Part shown: piece after piece, positions 8,719-17,171 of the stretch
How the letters are laid out: each line of letters starts with the position of its first letter
How positions within the stretch are numbered: the stretch's first letter is position 1
NCBI RefSeq assembly: GCF_000016985.1
Contig: NC_009633.1
Coordinates: 496,001 to 560,000, forward strand
Source of the DNA: Alkaliphilus metalliredigens QYMF
Lineage (GTDB): Bacteria > Bacillota > Clostridia > Peptostreptococcales > Natronincolaceae
Direction of reading: 5' to 3'
Length of the DNA stretch: 64,000 bases
The notes under the pieces: generated by a model
Database searches by the model: none
What the model saw: only the letters and a program-made list of their open reading frames with translations
What the model was told of the DNA's origin: nothing
Translations under genes and position numbers: made by a program

Positions 8719-10431
8719 ATGTATCCACAGCTTTACAAGAAAATATCCTTTTTAAAAGAACAATCAGAAATTATGAAAATAATATTTTTGTATAGATATG
8801 TATCTTTGATTGTCACATCTTCTTTTTACCTATTGGCAGATTCAACACATTCATTTGAAAATAAAATATTTATCGTGGCTTGTATCAGCATATCCTCTGT
8901 CATCATTAGCTACTTATATATAAAAAATCAAAATTGCACTGATAAAATCATGATATTAATCTTAATTGAAACCATTGGAAATTCTTTTATACTGATCCCA
9001 TCAGGGGGATTGAATAGTCCATATGTTTGGTATTCACTGAATACAATTGTCATTGCTTCTGTGGCACTACATAAAAAATACTGTTGGATTAACCTAGTGG
9101 TCTATCTGTTTAGCTCAACTTATCTTTCACATTTGATTTTACAAAAAGAACAAACCTTGATGCAAATAATCTCTGAAGAGTCTAATCTTATATTGAGTTT
9201 TATATTAATCACTGGCATTATCCAACTTCTCACAAAATATGCCAAAAGAGTTCAAGATGAAGGTCTCAAGCTTACGGAAACAAATAGGAAATTAGTGTTA
9301 GCGAATAAAAAAAATAAAGAGTCTTTGGGCTATATTATGGAGCTTTATGAAGCAACACAATTATTCACCACTCAGGAAACCCCAAGTGATTTAATTGAAC
9401 TCATGCTTGATTATAGTCAAAAGGTTATGAAAACCGATACGGTTATATTTATACATCCTAGGAGAGAAGGAAAAAAAGTAGTGATTGAGTCAAACAATTT
9501 AGCTGAAGACCTAGAAGAAGTTATTTGTTGTGAAATCTCAAGCATATGGCATAATACGGTGGAATCAGAAATACCTATAGAGATGATTATAAAAGACCAG
9601 AAATACGTATTTATAGCTATAAAGTATAATTATAAAGTTTTTGGCATATTAGGGATCACTAGAACATCAACAAAAATGCAGAACAATTATGAAGAAATAA
9701 CAGAACAATTAAGGTTTTTAGCGAGTCTCAGCTCCATCACTCTTGAAAAGTTTGAGCTAGAAAAAGTAACCGAAGGATTGTTAATCAATGAAGAACAGAA
9801 CCGAATCGCAAATGAAATTCATGATGGGATACTACAAAGACTTTTTAGCACATCCTGTGGGGTATTTAGCATCGTTAAAAGAGTAAGAGAAATGAACACT
9901 GATGAAATAGAAGAAGAGCTAAATATAATCAGAAGGGCTGTAAACAATGTAATGAAGGATCTAAGATCTACGGTCTATGGTTTAAGCTGGAAGAAGGATG
10001 GTGCAAACAATTTTATATCAGATATTGAAAGCTATATTAATGAAATAAAAGCTTTAAATAATATAGACATCAAATTTGATTTAACCGGCGATGATGAATT
10101 GCTGTCCATAGCGCAAAAAAAGGCCATGTACAGAATCATATGTGAAGGCATTGGCAATGCAGTACGTCATGGAAATGCACAAAACATAGAAGTGAGTATC
10201 ATAAGTAGAAGACAGGGCATGTCCTTGATAATAAATGATGATGGTAAAGGGTTTAATATGAGAGGCATAGACAAAAGTGAAAGGTTTGGGTTGGGAGTGA
10301 AGAATATCTATCATCTAACTCATTCATTAAATGGAACGATTAAATTTGAAAGTCAAATAGGGAAAGGGACTCGGATAAACATTGTGATTCCTAATGTAAT
10401 ACAAGAAATGTACAAGGAGGAGGTAGTATGA
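8719..10431 (+). CDS. NarL-type sensor histidine kinase
   Basis: This 570-residue membrane kinase probably controls the downstream surface-fibre genes. About six hydrophobic helices occupy residues 20-170, followed by a coiled coil, a GAF-like middle (about 210-340), a HisKA_3 dimerisation domain with EIHDGILQRLF (phospho-acceptor His368) and a HATPase domain with NDDGKGFNM and FGLGVKN. The signal sensed is unknown. ATG 8719 follows AAGGAGGA. Its last four bases overlap the response regulator start (ATGA), so the two are co-translated. Confidence 0.92.
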   Translation: MYPQLYKKISFLKEQSEIMKIIFLYRYVSLIVTSSFYLLADSTHSFENKIFIVACISISSVIISYLYIKNQNCTDKIMILILIETIGNSFILIPSGGLNSPYVWYSLNTIVIASVALHKKYCWINLVVYLFSSTYLSHLILQKEQTLMQIISEESNLILSFILITGIIQLLTKYAKRVQDEGLKLTETNRKLVLANKKNKESLGYIMELYEATQLFTTQETPSDLIELMLDYSQKVMKTDTVIFIHPRREGKKVVIESNNLAEDLEEVICCEISSIWHNTVESEIPIEMIIKDQKYVFIAIKYNYKVFGILGITRTSTKMQNNYEEITEQLRFLASLSSITLEKFELEKVTEGLLINEEQNRIANEIHDGILQRLFSTSCGVFSIVKRVREMNTDEIEEELNIIRRAVNNVMKDLRSTVYGLSWKKDGANNFISDIESYINEIKALNNIDIKFDLTGDDELLSIAQKKAMYRIICEGIGNAVRHGNAQNIEVSIISRRQGMSLIINDDGKGFNMRGIDKSERFGLGVKNIYHLTHSLNGTIKFESQIGKGTRINIVIPNVIQEMYKEEVV

Positions 10432-11045
10432 GAATTTTGATTGTTGACGACCATCCACTAGTTAGGAAAGGGATTGCATCAATTTTATTCTTGGAAAAGG
10501 ATGTACATGAAATAAAAGAAGCTGAAAATATCGAAGAAGCAATTGATATGATGGCTAAATTTTCACCTGAGATTACCCTAATAGATCTAAATCTTGGCAG
10601 ACAAGATGGGTTAGAGATTGTGAACAAAGCAAGAGCTAAAGGTATGGCAACTAAGTTTATTGTTCTGACCTCATCCTCAAAAAGAGAAGACTTTTTAAGG
10701 GCCCGAGAGGCGGGGGTGGATGGATACATATTAAAGGAAGCCTTTGCAGAGGATATATTGTATGCCCTCCGTATCGTTTTGAGGGGTAAGAAGTTTATTG
10801 ATCCAGAAGTGATTCAATATCAAACTTCAGATATTAGAGAAAATAGTCATTTGGATGAACTTACGCCGAGAGAACGAGATGTGCTTACAGAACTAGGTAA
10901 GGGACTAAGTAATTTTGAAATAGGAAAGCAGTTATTCATATCAGAACATACGGTAAAGAAGCATGTGAGCAATATATTATCAAAACTAGAATTGAACCAT
11001 AGAACTCAAGCTGCGTTATTTGTGAATAACTCAATAAATATATAA
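10428..11045 (+). CDS. NarL/FixJ-family response regulator
   Basis: This 205-residue DNA-binding partner of the preceding kinase has a receiver domain at residues 1-120 with acidic residues Asp7-Asp8 and phospho-acceptor Asp53 (TLIDLNLG). A LuxR-type helix-turn-helix occupies 140-200 (LTPRERDVLTELGKGLSNFEI, EHTVKKHVSNIL). It lies directly before the fibre-protein genes, 54 bases from the first, which makes that locus its most likely target. Confidence 0.93.
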   Translation: MRILIVDDHPLVRKGIASILFLEKDVHEIKEAENIEEAIDMMAKFSPEITLIDLNLGRQDGLEIVNKARAKGMATKFIVLTSSSKREDFLRAREAGVDGYILKEAFAEDILYALRIVLRGKKFIDPEVIQYQTSDIRENSHLDELTPRERDVLTELGKGLSNFEIGKQLFISEHTVKKHVSNILSKLELNHRTQAALFVNNSINI

Positions 11046-11099
11046 TTTAATCTAGATATAATGGACTTTAAAAAATATATAGTAAGGAGCGTAGCGTAG

Positions 11100-11603
11100 A
11101 TGAGAAGAAAAAATAAAAAGAGAAGAAAAACAACTTTGAGTAGCAGGGTAGTAATATATATAACTATAATTGCCATGTTGAACATTATGGGTATAAGTTA
11201 TGCTGCATGGAGTGAAGGCACGAGGCTTGATTGTAAGGTTTCCACAGGGAACATGGAACTAATATTTGAACATTATGAAATAGAAGGATTAAGCAAGAAT
11301 ATAAACGATGAGCTTGTAATTGAGGATGAGTTTAATATTAGTCATGGTGAAAGAGGAATGAAAATAGGTGGTAGGATCATAGAAAGTGGAAATAGGACAT
11401 TGACTTTAAGAGTGAAAAATAATGGTTCGGTACCTGTTAGACTTGCTCAAGTGGATAATGGATATTTAGAAAATGGAGAAATAATGTTAGAGCCCCAGAG
11501 CACGAAGGAGATAATAATAAATAATATAACGATTAATGCAAGAGAAGAAAGTATAAATAATAACAATCATGATGTTAAATTGACATTTGAACAATTGTAT
11601 TAA
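11100..11603 (+). CDS. Small exported protein with SipW/TasA-type signal region
   Basis: This 167-residue exported protein has a very basic N-terminus (MRRKNKKRRK), a hydrophobic helix, and the motif ISYAAWSEG followed by VSTGNMELIF. That is the layout of SipW-dependent TasA/camelysin-family proteins: a tiny or aromatic-rich cleavage region, then S/T-G-x-L/M-x-[LV]. A later segment, RTLTLRVKNNGSVPVRL, corresponds to the conserved N-x-G-[ST] beta strand, and it ends in a beta strand (VKLTFEQLY). It is a probable minor fibre or wall component. The sequence is otherwise unrecognised. Confidence 0.6.
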   Translation: MRRKNKKRRKTTLSSRVVIYITIIAMLNIMGISYAAWSEGTRLDCKVSTGNMELIFEHYEIEGLSKNINDELVIEDEFNISHGERGMKIGGRIIESGNRTLTLRVKNNGSVPVRLAQVDNGYLENGEIMLEPQSTKEIIINNITINAREESINNNNHDVKLTFEQLY

Positions 11604-11673
11604 ATGAAGTTTAGATAAACAATTAAGTAGAGATTTCTCTAGTTAAGATGATATGGACAAGGAGGGATATAAT

Positions 11674-12483
11674 ATGAAGAATAAAACAGTAGTTATCTCT
11701 TTGAGCTTAATATTTGCAGTTTATGTAATCAATACTGGATATGGAAATTGGAGAGATGAGATTACGATTGAAATTTCTGATGATATTGAACTGATTCAAC
11801 CACAGGAATCTTTAGCAGCTCAATCTCCACAAATGCTAGATGTAGGAGGTGTAAGCACTCCTATAGGAGGAGGAGAGACCGTAAAACAACCCACTATAAA
11901 CAATGATGTTATAACGGGTTCAGGAGGAGAATCATCCCAAGGAAAAGCAGGAAATACGAATACAACACCTCAAGAAAATGCGTCTTCAAAGGATGATATT
12001 GTAGAAGAAAATAGTCAAACAGAAGAAGAGGACTTAGTAGATAATGTGATTTCACAGAATGATGTAGAAGTGGAGACATCAGAAAGTGATGAATCAAACG
12101 AGACATCAGAAAGTGATGAATCAAACGAGACATCAGAAAGTGATGAATCAAACGAGACATCAGGAAGTGATGAATCAAACGAGGCATCAGGAAGTGATGA
12201 ATCAAACGAGACATCAGGAAGTGATGAATCAAACGAGACATCAGGAAGTGATGAATCAAACGAGACATCAGGAAGTGATGAATCAAACGAGACATCAGGA
12301 AGTGATGAATCAAACGAGACATCAGAAAGTGATGAATCAAACGAGACATCAGGAAGTGATGAATCAAACGAGACATCAGAAAGTGATGAATCAAACGAGA
12401 CATCAGAAAGTGATGAATCAAACGAGACATCAGGAAGTAATGAATCAAACGAGACATCAGAAAGTGATGAATCAAATAACTGA
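11674..12483 (+). CDS. Exported acidic repeat protein (SDESNETSx repeats)
   Basis: I start this at ATG 11674, which follows AAGGAGGGA; the frame also has an ATG at 11653 without such a site. The product has 269 residues. The N-terminal hydrophobic segment ends NTGYGNWRDEITIEI, like the SipW-type signal of its neighbours but shorter. A Gly/Gln/Ser-rich middle and an acidic stretch lead into about 15 copies of a nine-residue unit SDESNETS[EG] reaching the stop. There is no anchor motif after the repeats. It looks like an extended acidic stalk or matrix protein, comparable in composition to Ser-Asp repeat proteins but not related in sequence. Function is inferred. Confidence 0.7.
   Translation: MKNKTVVISLSLIFAVYVINTGYGNWRDEITIEISDDIELIQPQESLAAQSPQMLDVGGVSTPIGGGETVKQPTINNDVITGSGGESSQGKAGNTNTTPQENASSKDDIVEENSQTEEEDLVDNVISQNDVEVETSESDESNETSESDESNETSESDESNETSGSDESNEASGSDESNETSGSDESNETSGSDESNETSGSDESNETSGSDESNETSESDESNETSGSDESNETSESDESNETSESDESNETSGSNESNETSESDESNN
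12085..12480 (+). repeat. 27-bp in-frame tandem repeat, 14 full copies plus a partial
   Basis: The unit encodes SDESNETS followed by E or G; one copy has EAS and one has SNES. Copies differ mainly by the GAA/GGA codon at the ninth position, so the array is young or kept uniform by recombination. Because 27 is a multiple of three and the unit lacks stops in several other frames, long spurious open frames run through it on both strands. Copy number is likely to vary between strains. Confidence 0.95.
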
Positions 12484-12517
12484 ATAAACAATCAAACGAT
12501 ATAAATGGGGGGAACCA

Positions 12518-13726
12518 ATGATAATCGGGGGGAATTTCTTACCAACTCAAAAATCAAAAGAAAAATGTGTTTTATTGGTATTATTAGTAATTGGAATATA
12601 TGTCATGGAAAATTCATCGGTTGTAGCATATATTGGCAGTAATCATTTAAATTATATCATCAAACCAATGATTTGGATGGGAATAACCTATACAATTTGG
12701 CTATTTCCTAGAGTTAAATCTAAGGCTAAACTAAAACAGAGAAGTTTTTTGAATTTTTGGGCATTGAATTTTGCTGTAATCTATATCATTGTATCAGTTT
12801 TAGCTGGAATCGTAGATGGACTAGGAAGAAGTCCATATAGTCATACCCCTATGGGAATACTAAAGAACATAGGTTTCGTAGGAGGAGCAATAGTGGGGAG
12901 AGAATTTATAAGAAGCTATTTAGTAAATAATTTGACAGACAAAGAAAACTATTTAGTGTTCACATTAGTTTCAATACTGATGACAGTAACAAGTATTTCC
13001 CTGAGTAGGTTTACCAATCTAAGCGGACATGTTGATATAGTGAAATTTATTGCACAATATTTAGCTCCGGGGTTTGCTCAAAACATTTTAGCTACATATC
13101 TAGTATTTATAGGAGGTCCATTGACGTCTATAATCTATTTAGGGATTACACAGGGTTTTCATTGGCTGTCGCCAATACTACCTAACCTAAAGTGGATCAC
13201 GACTGCCTTAATAGGCATATTATGTCCTGTATTCTGCTTAATGTCTATGCAAGGAATATATAATGGAACAACAAAAAAAAATAGAAGAAAAGATGAAGAA
13301 AGCTCCCTTAGCTGGATGATCACAAGTGTTATATCCATAGGTATCATATGGTTTGCTGTAGGCGTATTCCCTGTATATCCTTCGGTTATAGCAACTGGGA
13401 GTATGGAACCGATGATAAAACCCGGAGATATAATTTTAGTAAAAAAAATAGTGGATATGGAAGGCATAGACAATCTAAAAACAGGTGATATAATACAGTT
13501 CAAAAAAGGTCGTATTCTAATTTCTCATAGGATAACAGAGGTCGTTGAAGGGAATGAGGGGATTGCCTTTAGCACTAAGGGGGATAATAATTCCAGTGAA
13601 GATAGTGATTTAGTAATGCCAGAACAGCTTAAAGGAAGGATTGTTAATGTTGTTCCTAAAATAGGTTGGCCAACATTACTGATAAAAAGTAAAGATGAGA
13701 TTCCATTTGAGGAAATAGAATTTTAA
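12518..13726 (+). CDS. SipW-like (ER-type) signal peptidase I fused to a multi-helix membrane domain
   Basis: This is a membrane protease expected to cut the signal regions of the fibre proteins around it. The C-terminal part (about residues 285-390) has the catalytic serine in IATGSMEPMIKPGDI (Ser295) and a histidine in ISHRI (His337). It is therefore the Ser-His archaeal/ER type like SipW, not the Ser-Lys bacterial type. The first 270 residues form about seven to eight hydrophobic helices that ordinary SipW proteins (around 190 residues) lack. The ATG at 12518 is preceded by a GGGGGG run. It stands inside the fibre locus, as SipW does beside TasA. Confidence 0.85.
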   Translation: MIIGGNFLPTQKSKEKCVLLVLLVIGIYVMENSSVVAYIGSNHLNYIIKPMIWMGITYTIWLFPRVKSKAKLKQRSFLNFWALNFAVIYIIVSVLAGIVDGLGRSPYSHTPMGILKNIGFVGGAIVGREFIRSYLVNNLTDKENYLVFTLVSILMTVTSISLSRFTNLSGHVDIVKFIAQYLAPGFAQNILATYLVFIGGPLTSIIYLGITQGFHWLSPILPNLKWITTALIGILCPVFCLMSMQGIYNGTTKKNRRKDEESSLSWMITSVISIGIIWFAVGVFPVYPSVIATGSMEPMIKPGDIILVKKIVDMEGIDNLKTGDIIQFKKGRILISHRITEVVEGNEGIAFSTKGDNNSSEDSDLVMPEQLKGRIVNVVPKIGWPTLLIKSKDEIPFEEIEF

Positions 13727-13740
13727 ATATAGTTGATCGG

Positions 13741-13767
13741 CAGGGTTTAAACTACCCTGTTTTTTTG
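13741..13767 (+). terminator. Terminator after the signal peptidase
   Basis: CAGGGT (13741-13746) pairs with ACCCTG (13754-13759), followed by seven T. It closes the first half of the fibre locus. The remaining gap to 14086 holds the boxes and promoter described next. Confidence 0.85.
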
Positions 13768-13910
13768 TGCATTTCATAGGCAATAGGAAACCCATAACGA
13801 TAAAGTTAACATTCAATACCTTTGGGCTTACAAGGCTAATCAGAGGAATTTAAGAACTTGCCCATTGGAAATATGGGGTATGAAGCTGTCATTATATTAA
13901 GGTGACTGTA

Positions 13911-14023
13911 TGGTACAAAAGTAGTAGATATATTAGGAAATTTGTACTAATAAGATAATCCAATATGATTAGGTATAAAGTAAACTTTTGCATGGCGTAA
14001 TAAGGTCCTTAACATCTTATAAT
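13911..14023 (+). promoter_or_regulatory. Probable activator-dependent promoter of the TasA-like genes
   Basis: TGGTACAAAA (13911-13920) and TTTGTACTAA (13941-13950) form an inverted pair. About 70 bases further on is a good -10, TATAAT (14018-14023), with no recognisable -35 at the normal distance. Boxes upstream of a promoter lacking a -35 are what one expects for activation by a NarL-type regulator such as the one at 10428. This is inference from layout. Confidence 0.4.
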
Positions 14024-14086
14024 TACCTATGTAAGAGTTCATAGTAGCTCAAATAAAAATACAAAACAAAAAAGGAGAGATTAAGA

Positions 14087-14707
14087 ATGAAAAGAACAAA
14101 ATTTTTAGCTTTAGCATTAGTAGTAGCACTTATGATGATGGGTGCAGGATATGCGTATTGGACACAGGATTTGACAATTCAAAACACAGTGAACACGGGT
14201 GAATTAGATGTACAATTCACTGAGTTAGAATTAGATGTAGAGGGAGCTGCATATATGGGAAGTGCAAGTTCATTTCTACCTGCGGATACAGACGGAGAAT
14301 ATAATTTAAAATTAGATTTGATTGATGCATATCCAGGCGCAGGTTTTACAGTTTCATTTGACTTAGCAAACACAGGTACTTTAGCAGCAAATGTTAGAAA
14401 TTTCGACATTACAGACACAAATAATAATGCAGACTTAGTATTAGTAAGAAGTTATACTGTAGGAAACAGCACAGAATCTTTAACTACTGATACGACATTA
14501 CAAGAGGTTCTTGATGCCTTTAATGCATTAAATGATAACGAAGGAATTTCTGTTGAATATGATGATTCGGTATCAGTAGAGTTGGTTCTTGAAATTAATC
14601 CAGATGCAGATAACCAAGTGGATTCAGATCTTTATCTAGAAGAGGATGTGACAGGTGCCATAAGTTTTACCATCAATGCAACTGCATATCAATATAATGA
14701 AATCTAA
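14087..14707 (+). CDS. TasA/camelysin-like fibre protein
   Basis: This 206-residue exported protein has a signal helix ending GAGYAYWTQD, then VNTGELDVQF, then DAYPGAGFTVSFDLANTGTL, and ends ISFTINATAYQYNEI. TasA of Bacillus subtilis has the same order: aromatic cleavage region, SGTLDL, LKPGD with a strand ending NNGSL, and a final strand before a Q-aromatic-N tail. I infer a fibre subunit that assembles outside the cell after SipW-type cleavage. A strong AAGGAGAG site precedes it and its own promoter region, so it may be the major subunit. Confidence 0.72.
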   Translation: MKRTKFLALALVVALMMMGAGYAYWTQDLTIQNTVNTGELDVQFTELELDVEGAAYMGSASSFLPADTDGEYNLKLDLIDAYPGAGFTVSFDLANTGTLAANVRNFDITDTNNNADLVLVRSYTVGNSTESLTTDTTLQEVLDAFNALNDNEGISVEYDDSVSVELVLEINPDADNQVDSDLYLEEDVTGAISFTINATAYQYNEI

Positions 14708-14756
14708 TCGGATTTCAAAACGATAAATAGAAATATTGAAGAAGAGAGGTGTATTT

Positions 14757-15521
14757 ATGAAAAAAACTAAATTTTTATCTTTTATTTTAATCATTTCAAT
14801 AATGGCAATGGGCGCAGGCTATGCCTATTGGTCACAGGATTTATCGATCACAAATACTGTGAGTACTGGAGATTTGGATGTGCAATTCCTTCCGGTTAAC
14901 ATTTTGGAATCTGGAGATTATAGTGGTACAATTCAGCTACCTGATGATATTTTAGCTCTTTTATCTTCACCACGACATTTTGATGGGTCGGATTATATGG
15001 ATGTAAATTTAGGTTATACTGGTAAAGATACCATAAATGTTACATTTGATAAAATATATCCAGGTGCAGGAGGATTTGTATCATTTATAATCGTTAACCA
15101 AGGAACAGTGCCTGCAAAGTTAAAAGACGTGAGAACTGAAGGCGTAGATGAGACTTATGCTGGTTTAAAGGATTATCTTGATTATTCAGTTAGAAGTGTA
15201 ATTAAATTTCAAAACAATGGTGGTATCTATACCAATTATGAGGTAATAGAGACACCAATCCAAGCGGATACACTAGATGAATTTAGACTGGCATTAAAAG
15301 AGCAATTAAAAGACGTTACACTTCAACCAAGTGAGTTAATTATAATCAATCTGCCTTGGTGGCTAGGTGGCGGTACCATAGAATACGATGAAACTGAAGC
15401 TTTAAGAAGCGGATATAGCATTTCAATGCCCACGAATATTGATGGCATAGATGATAATGATCTTGAAGGTCAAACTTTAGAGTTTGATTTAAAGCTAGAA
15501 TATGAACAACAAACACAATGA
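14757..15521 (+). CDS. Second TasA/camelysin-like fibre protein
   Basis: The frame opens at 14736, but the match to the preceding gene begins at ATG 14757 (MKKTKFLSFIL...), giving 254 residues. It is a paralogue of the gene 49 bases upstream: signal region GAGYAYWSQDLSITNTVSTGDLDVQF and KIYPGAGGFVSFIIVNQGTVPA. It is longer in the middle, with residues QPSELIIINLPWWLGGGTIEYD, and ends in a beta strand (LEFDLKLEYEQ). It could be an accessory or cap subunit like TapA, by analogy only. It ends in front of a strong terminator. Confidence 0.7.
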   Translation: MKKTKFLSFILIISIMAMGAGYAYWSQDLSITNTVSTGDLDVQFLPVNILESGDYSGTIQLPDDILALLSSPRHFDGSDYMDVNLGYTGKDTINVTFDKIYPGAGGFVSFIIVNQGTVPAKLKDVRTEGVDETYAGLKDYLDYSVRSVIKFQNNGGIYTNYEVIETPIQADTLDEFRLALKEQLKDVTLQPSELIIINLPWWLGGGTIEYDETEALRSGYSISMPTNIDGIDDNDLEGQTLEFDLKLEYEQQTQ

Positions 15522-15547
15522 TTTAGTTAGAGTAAATTCATAAATTT

Positions 15548-15592
15548 AATAAAATAAAGGTTAGGAACGCAATTCCTAACCTTTATTTTATT
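15548..15592 (+). terminator. Strong bidirectional terminator after the TasA-like pair
   Basis: A 20-base arm at 15548-15567 pairs perfectly with 15573-15592 around a five-base loop. The outer part of the stem is A-rich on the left and T-rich on the right, so it can act in both directions. Confidence 0.9.
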
Positions 15593-15668
15593 AGTAATGA
15601 ATTTTGAAAGGAATTTAACAAATATTGTAGAATATGTATTTTATATCTAAGTATAGGGGTTGATATAT

Positions 15669-16778
15669 ATGAAATTTAAAATAAATAAGAAGATTAGAAT
15701 TGCATTATTGTTTATCATTGCACTTATTTTAGTGACTACAGCTAGCGTTTTGTATAGAGAATATAAAAATCCACGATATCAAGCTGAGATAGTACAATTA
15801 TATAAATATAATAATAGAACGAATATTAATTATGAGGTTTTTTTAAAACCCAATATATTATATGAGCAAGATCGTCTTGGTGAGGGAGAGGTATATATAA
15901 CAGAATTTGTAGATTATATAAGAACTTCTTACAGCTATGAATTTGATGGAGAAAGTGATGCACAAATCGAGGGTGATTATGAAATTATCGCGCAGGTTGA
16001 GGGGTATACGGGCTCTGGAGAAAGCTACAGGAGCATATGGAAGAAAAATTTTATCTTATTTCCAAAACAAAAGTTTAATACAAAGGAAAAAGGTCTAATA
16101 CTTAAAGAGGAGATTAGCATAAGCCTAGATGAATATAATGACTTTGCCAAGCAGGTTATTGAAGCTTCGAAAATTAGTACAAGCGTTGAAGTATCTGTAA
16201 TAATGAATATAAACCTAAAGGCAGATACAGGCAATGGACTTGTTGAAGAAAAGTTGAATCCGATGATCGTAATGCCACTCAATACAAGTAGTTTTGAGAT
16301 ATCAGGGAATTTAGCTGAAGGAAGATCTGGAAATATTGAAGAAACTAAACAAGTACAATTACCAGTAGATAATAAAAAAATCATGATTTATGGAATAATA
16401 ATTGGTATATTTATTTTAGTATTAATTCTCATGATATTCTTTACCAAGAGCAAAATAATTACAGACCCCCTTGAGAAGAAGCTTAAAAAGATATTTAAAA
16501 AACATGGTGATAGACTTGTAGCTCTAAATAGTGACCTAGTAATTACCACTGAAAGTTGCAATAATGTCAAATCTATAGAGGATTTAGTTAGAATCGCTGA
16601 TGAAATAGGTAAACCTATGATGTATAAGCATAACACAGATTATAAAGAGATAAAGAAGTTTTATGTAACTAATGAGGATGAAGTATACATATTAGACCTA
16701 AATGAAACATTTGTTAAAAATGAACTAAGCAACAAAGAAGAATTGAGCAACAAAGAAGACGGTGCAGTAGAATCTTAA
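15669..16778 (+). CDS. DUF5305-like membrane-anchored protein
   Basis: This is a 369-residue protein from ATG 15669 (AGGGG nine bases upstream). One N-terminal helix (about 10-30) is followed by an extracytoplasmic region with YSYEFDGESDAQIEGDYEII, then a second helix (about 238-260) and a cytoplasmic C-terminus. The repeated beta pattern and the position beside a SipW-like peptidase match DUF5305 proteins, which I remember as frequent companions of ER-type signal peptidases in archaea and Clostridia. Role unknown; it may help assemble or process the fibre proteins. It ends with two near-repeats of ELSNKE. Confidence 0.6.
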   Translation: MKFKINKKIRIALLFIIALILVTTASVLYREYKNPRYQAEIVQLYKYNNRTNINYEVFLKPNILYEQDRLGEGEVYITEFVDYIRTSYSYEFDGESDAQIEGDYEIIAQVEGYTGSGESYRSIWKKNFILFPKQKFNTKEKGLILKEEISISLDEYNDFAKQVIEASKISTSVEVSVIMNINLKADTGNGLVEEKLNPMIVMPLNTSSFEISGNLAEGRSGNIEETKQVQLPVDNKKIMIYGIIIGIFILVLILMIFFTKSKIITDPLEKKLKKIFKKHGDRLVALNSDLVITTESCNNVKSIEDLVRIADEIGKPMMYKHNTDYKEIKKFYVTNEDEVYILDLNETFVKNELSNKEELSNKEDGAVES

Positions 16779-16847
16779 CTTATTAAATAATAGCGTTATA
16801 AGAGCTTTGATTTAGACTATATTTCAATAAAATAGAAGGATAGATTA

Positions 16848-16878
16848 GGAGTCTTTATACAGAAGGCTTCTTTTTTTG
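16848..16878 (+). terminator. Terminator after the DUF5305-like gene
   Basis: GGAGTCTT (16848-16855) pairs with AAGGCTTC (16863-16870) using two wobbles, followed by seven T. The rest of this 393-base gap holds the boxes at 17043-17084. Confidence 0.75.
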
Positions 16879-17042
16879 TTATATATAAGGAGTTGGTACA
16901 GAATAATATATACTTATGTAACCTTTATCTAAAATGATGAGTAAAGTAGAGGTACCTTCACGTAAAGGTGAAAAATAAGTAATATGCTGCATATTTTGTT
17001 GTGCTGAATGTAAGGATTATTCAATATGCTAGTGATTACTCC

Positions 17043-17126
17043 TTTTGTACCATAAAAATAATACAAAGTAAGGACTACAAAGTAGCCTTATGCAGGGAGA
17101 GAAAATACAATAAAAAAGGTACAATA
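17043..17126 (+). promoter_or_regulatory. TTTGTAC-type boxes upstream of the SLH protein
   Basis: TTTTGTACCA (17043-17052), ATACAAAGTA (17061-17070) and CTACAAAGTA (17075-17084) lie close together, and GGTACAATA follows at 17118-17126. They resemble the inverted boxes at 13911-13950. TACAAT at 17106 and 17120 could equally be -10 elements. Confidence 0.35.
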
Positions 17127-17171
17127 AATGGTGATAAGTGTTTGTATTCTCTAAAGTAGGAGGGGAAAGAA

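Noticed and set aside
12085-12480. CRISPR array
   Set aside because: The 27-bp units are directly adjacent without spacers, translate in frame as a protein repeat and there are no cas genes.
11909-12491. Long overlapping open frames in other frames and on the minus strand through the repeat
   Set aside because: They arise because the repeat length is a multiple of three and the unit lacks stops in those frames. They have no ribosome binding sites and consist only of the repeat.
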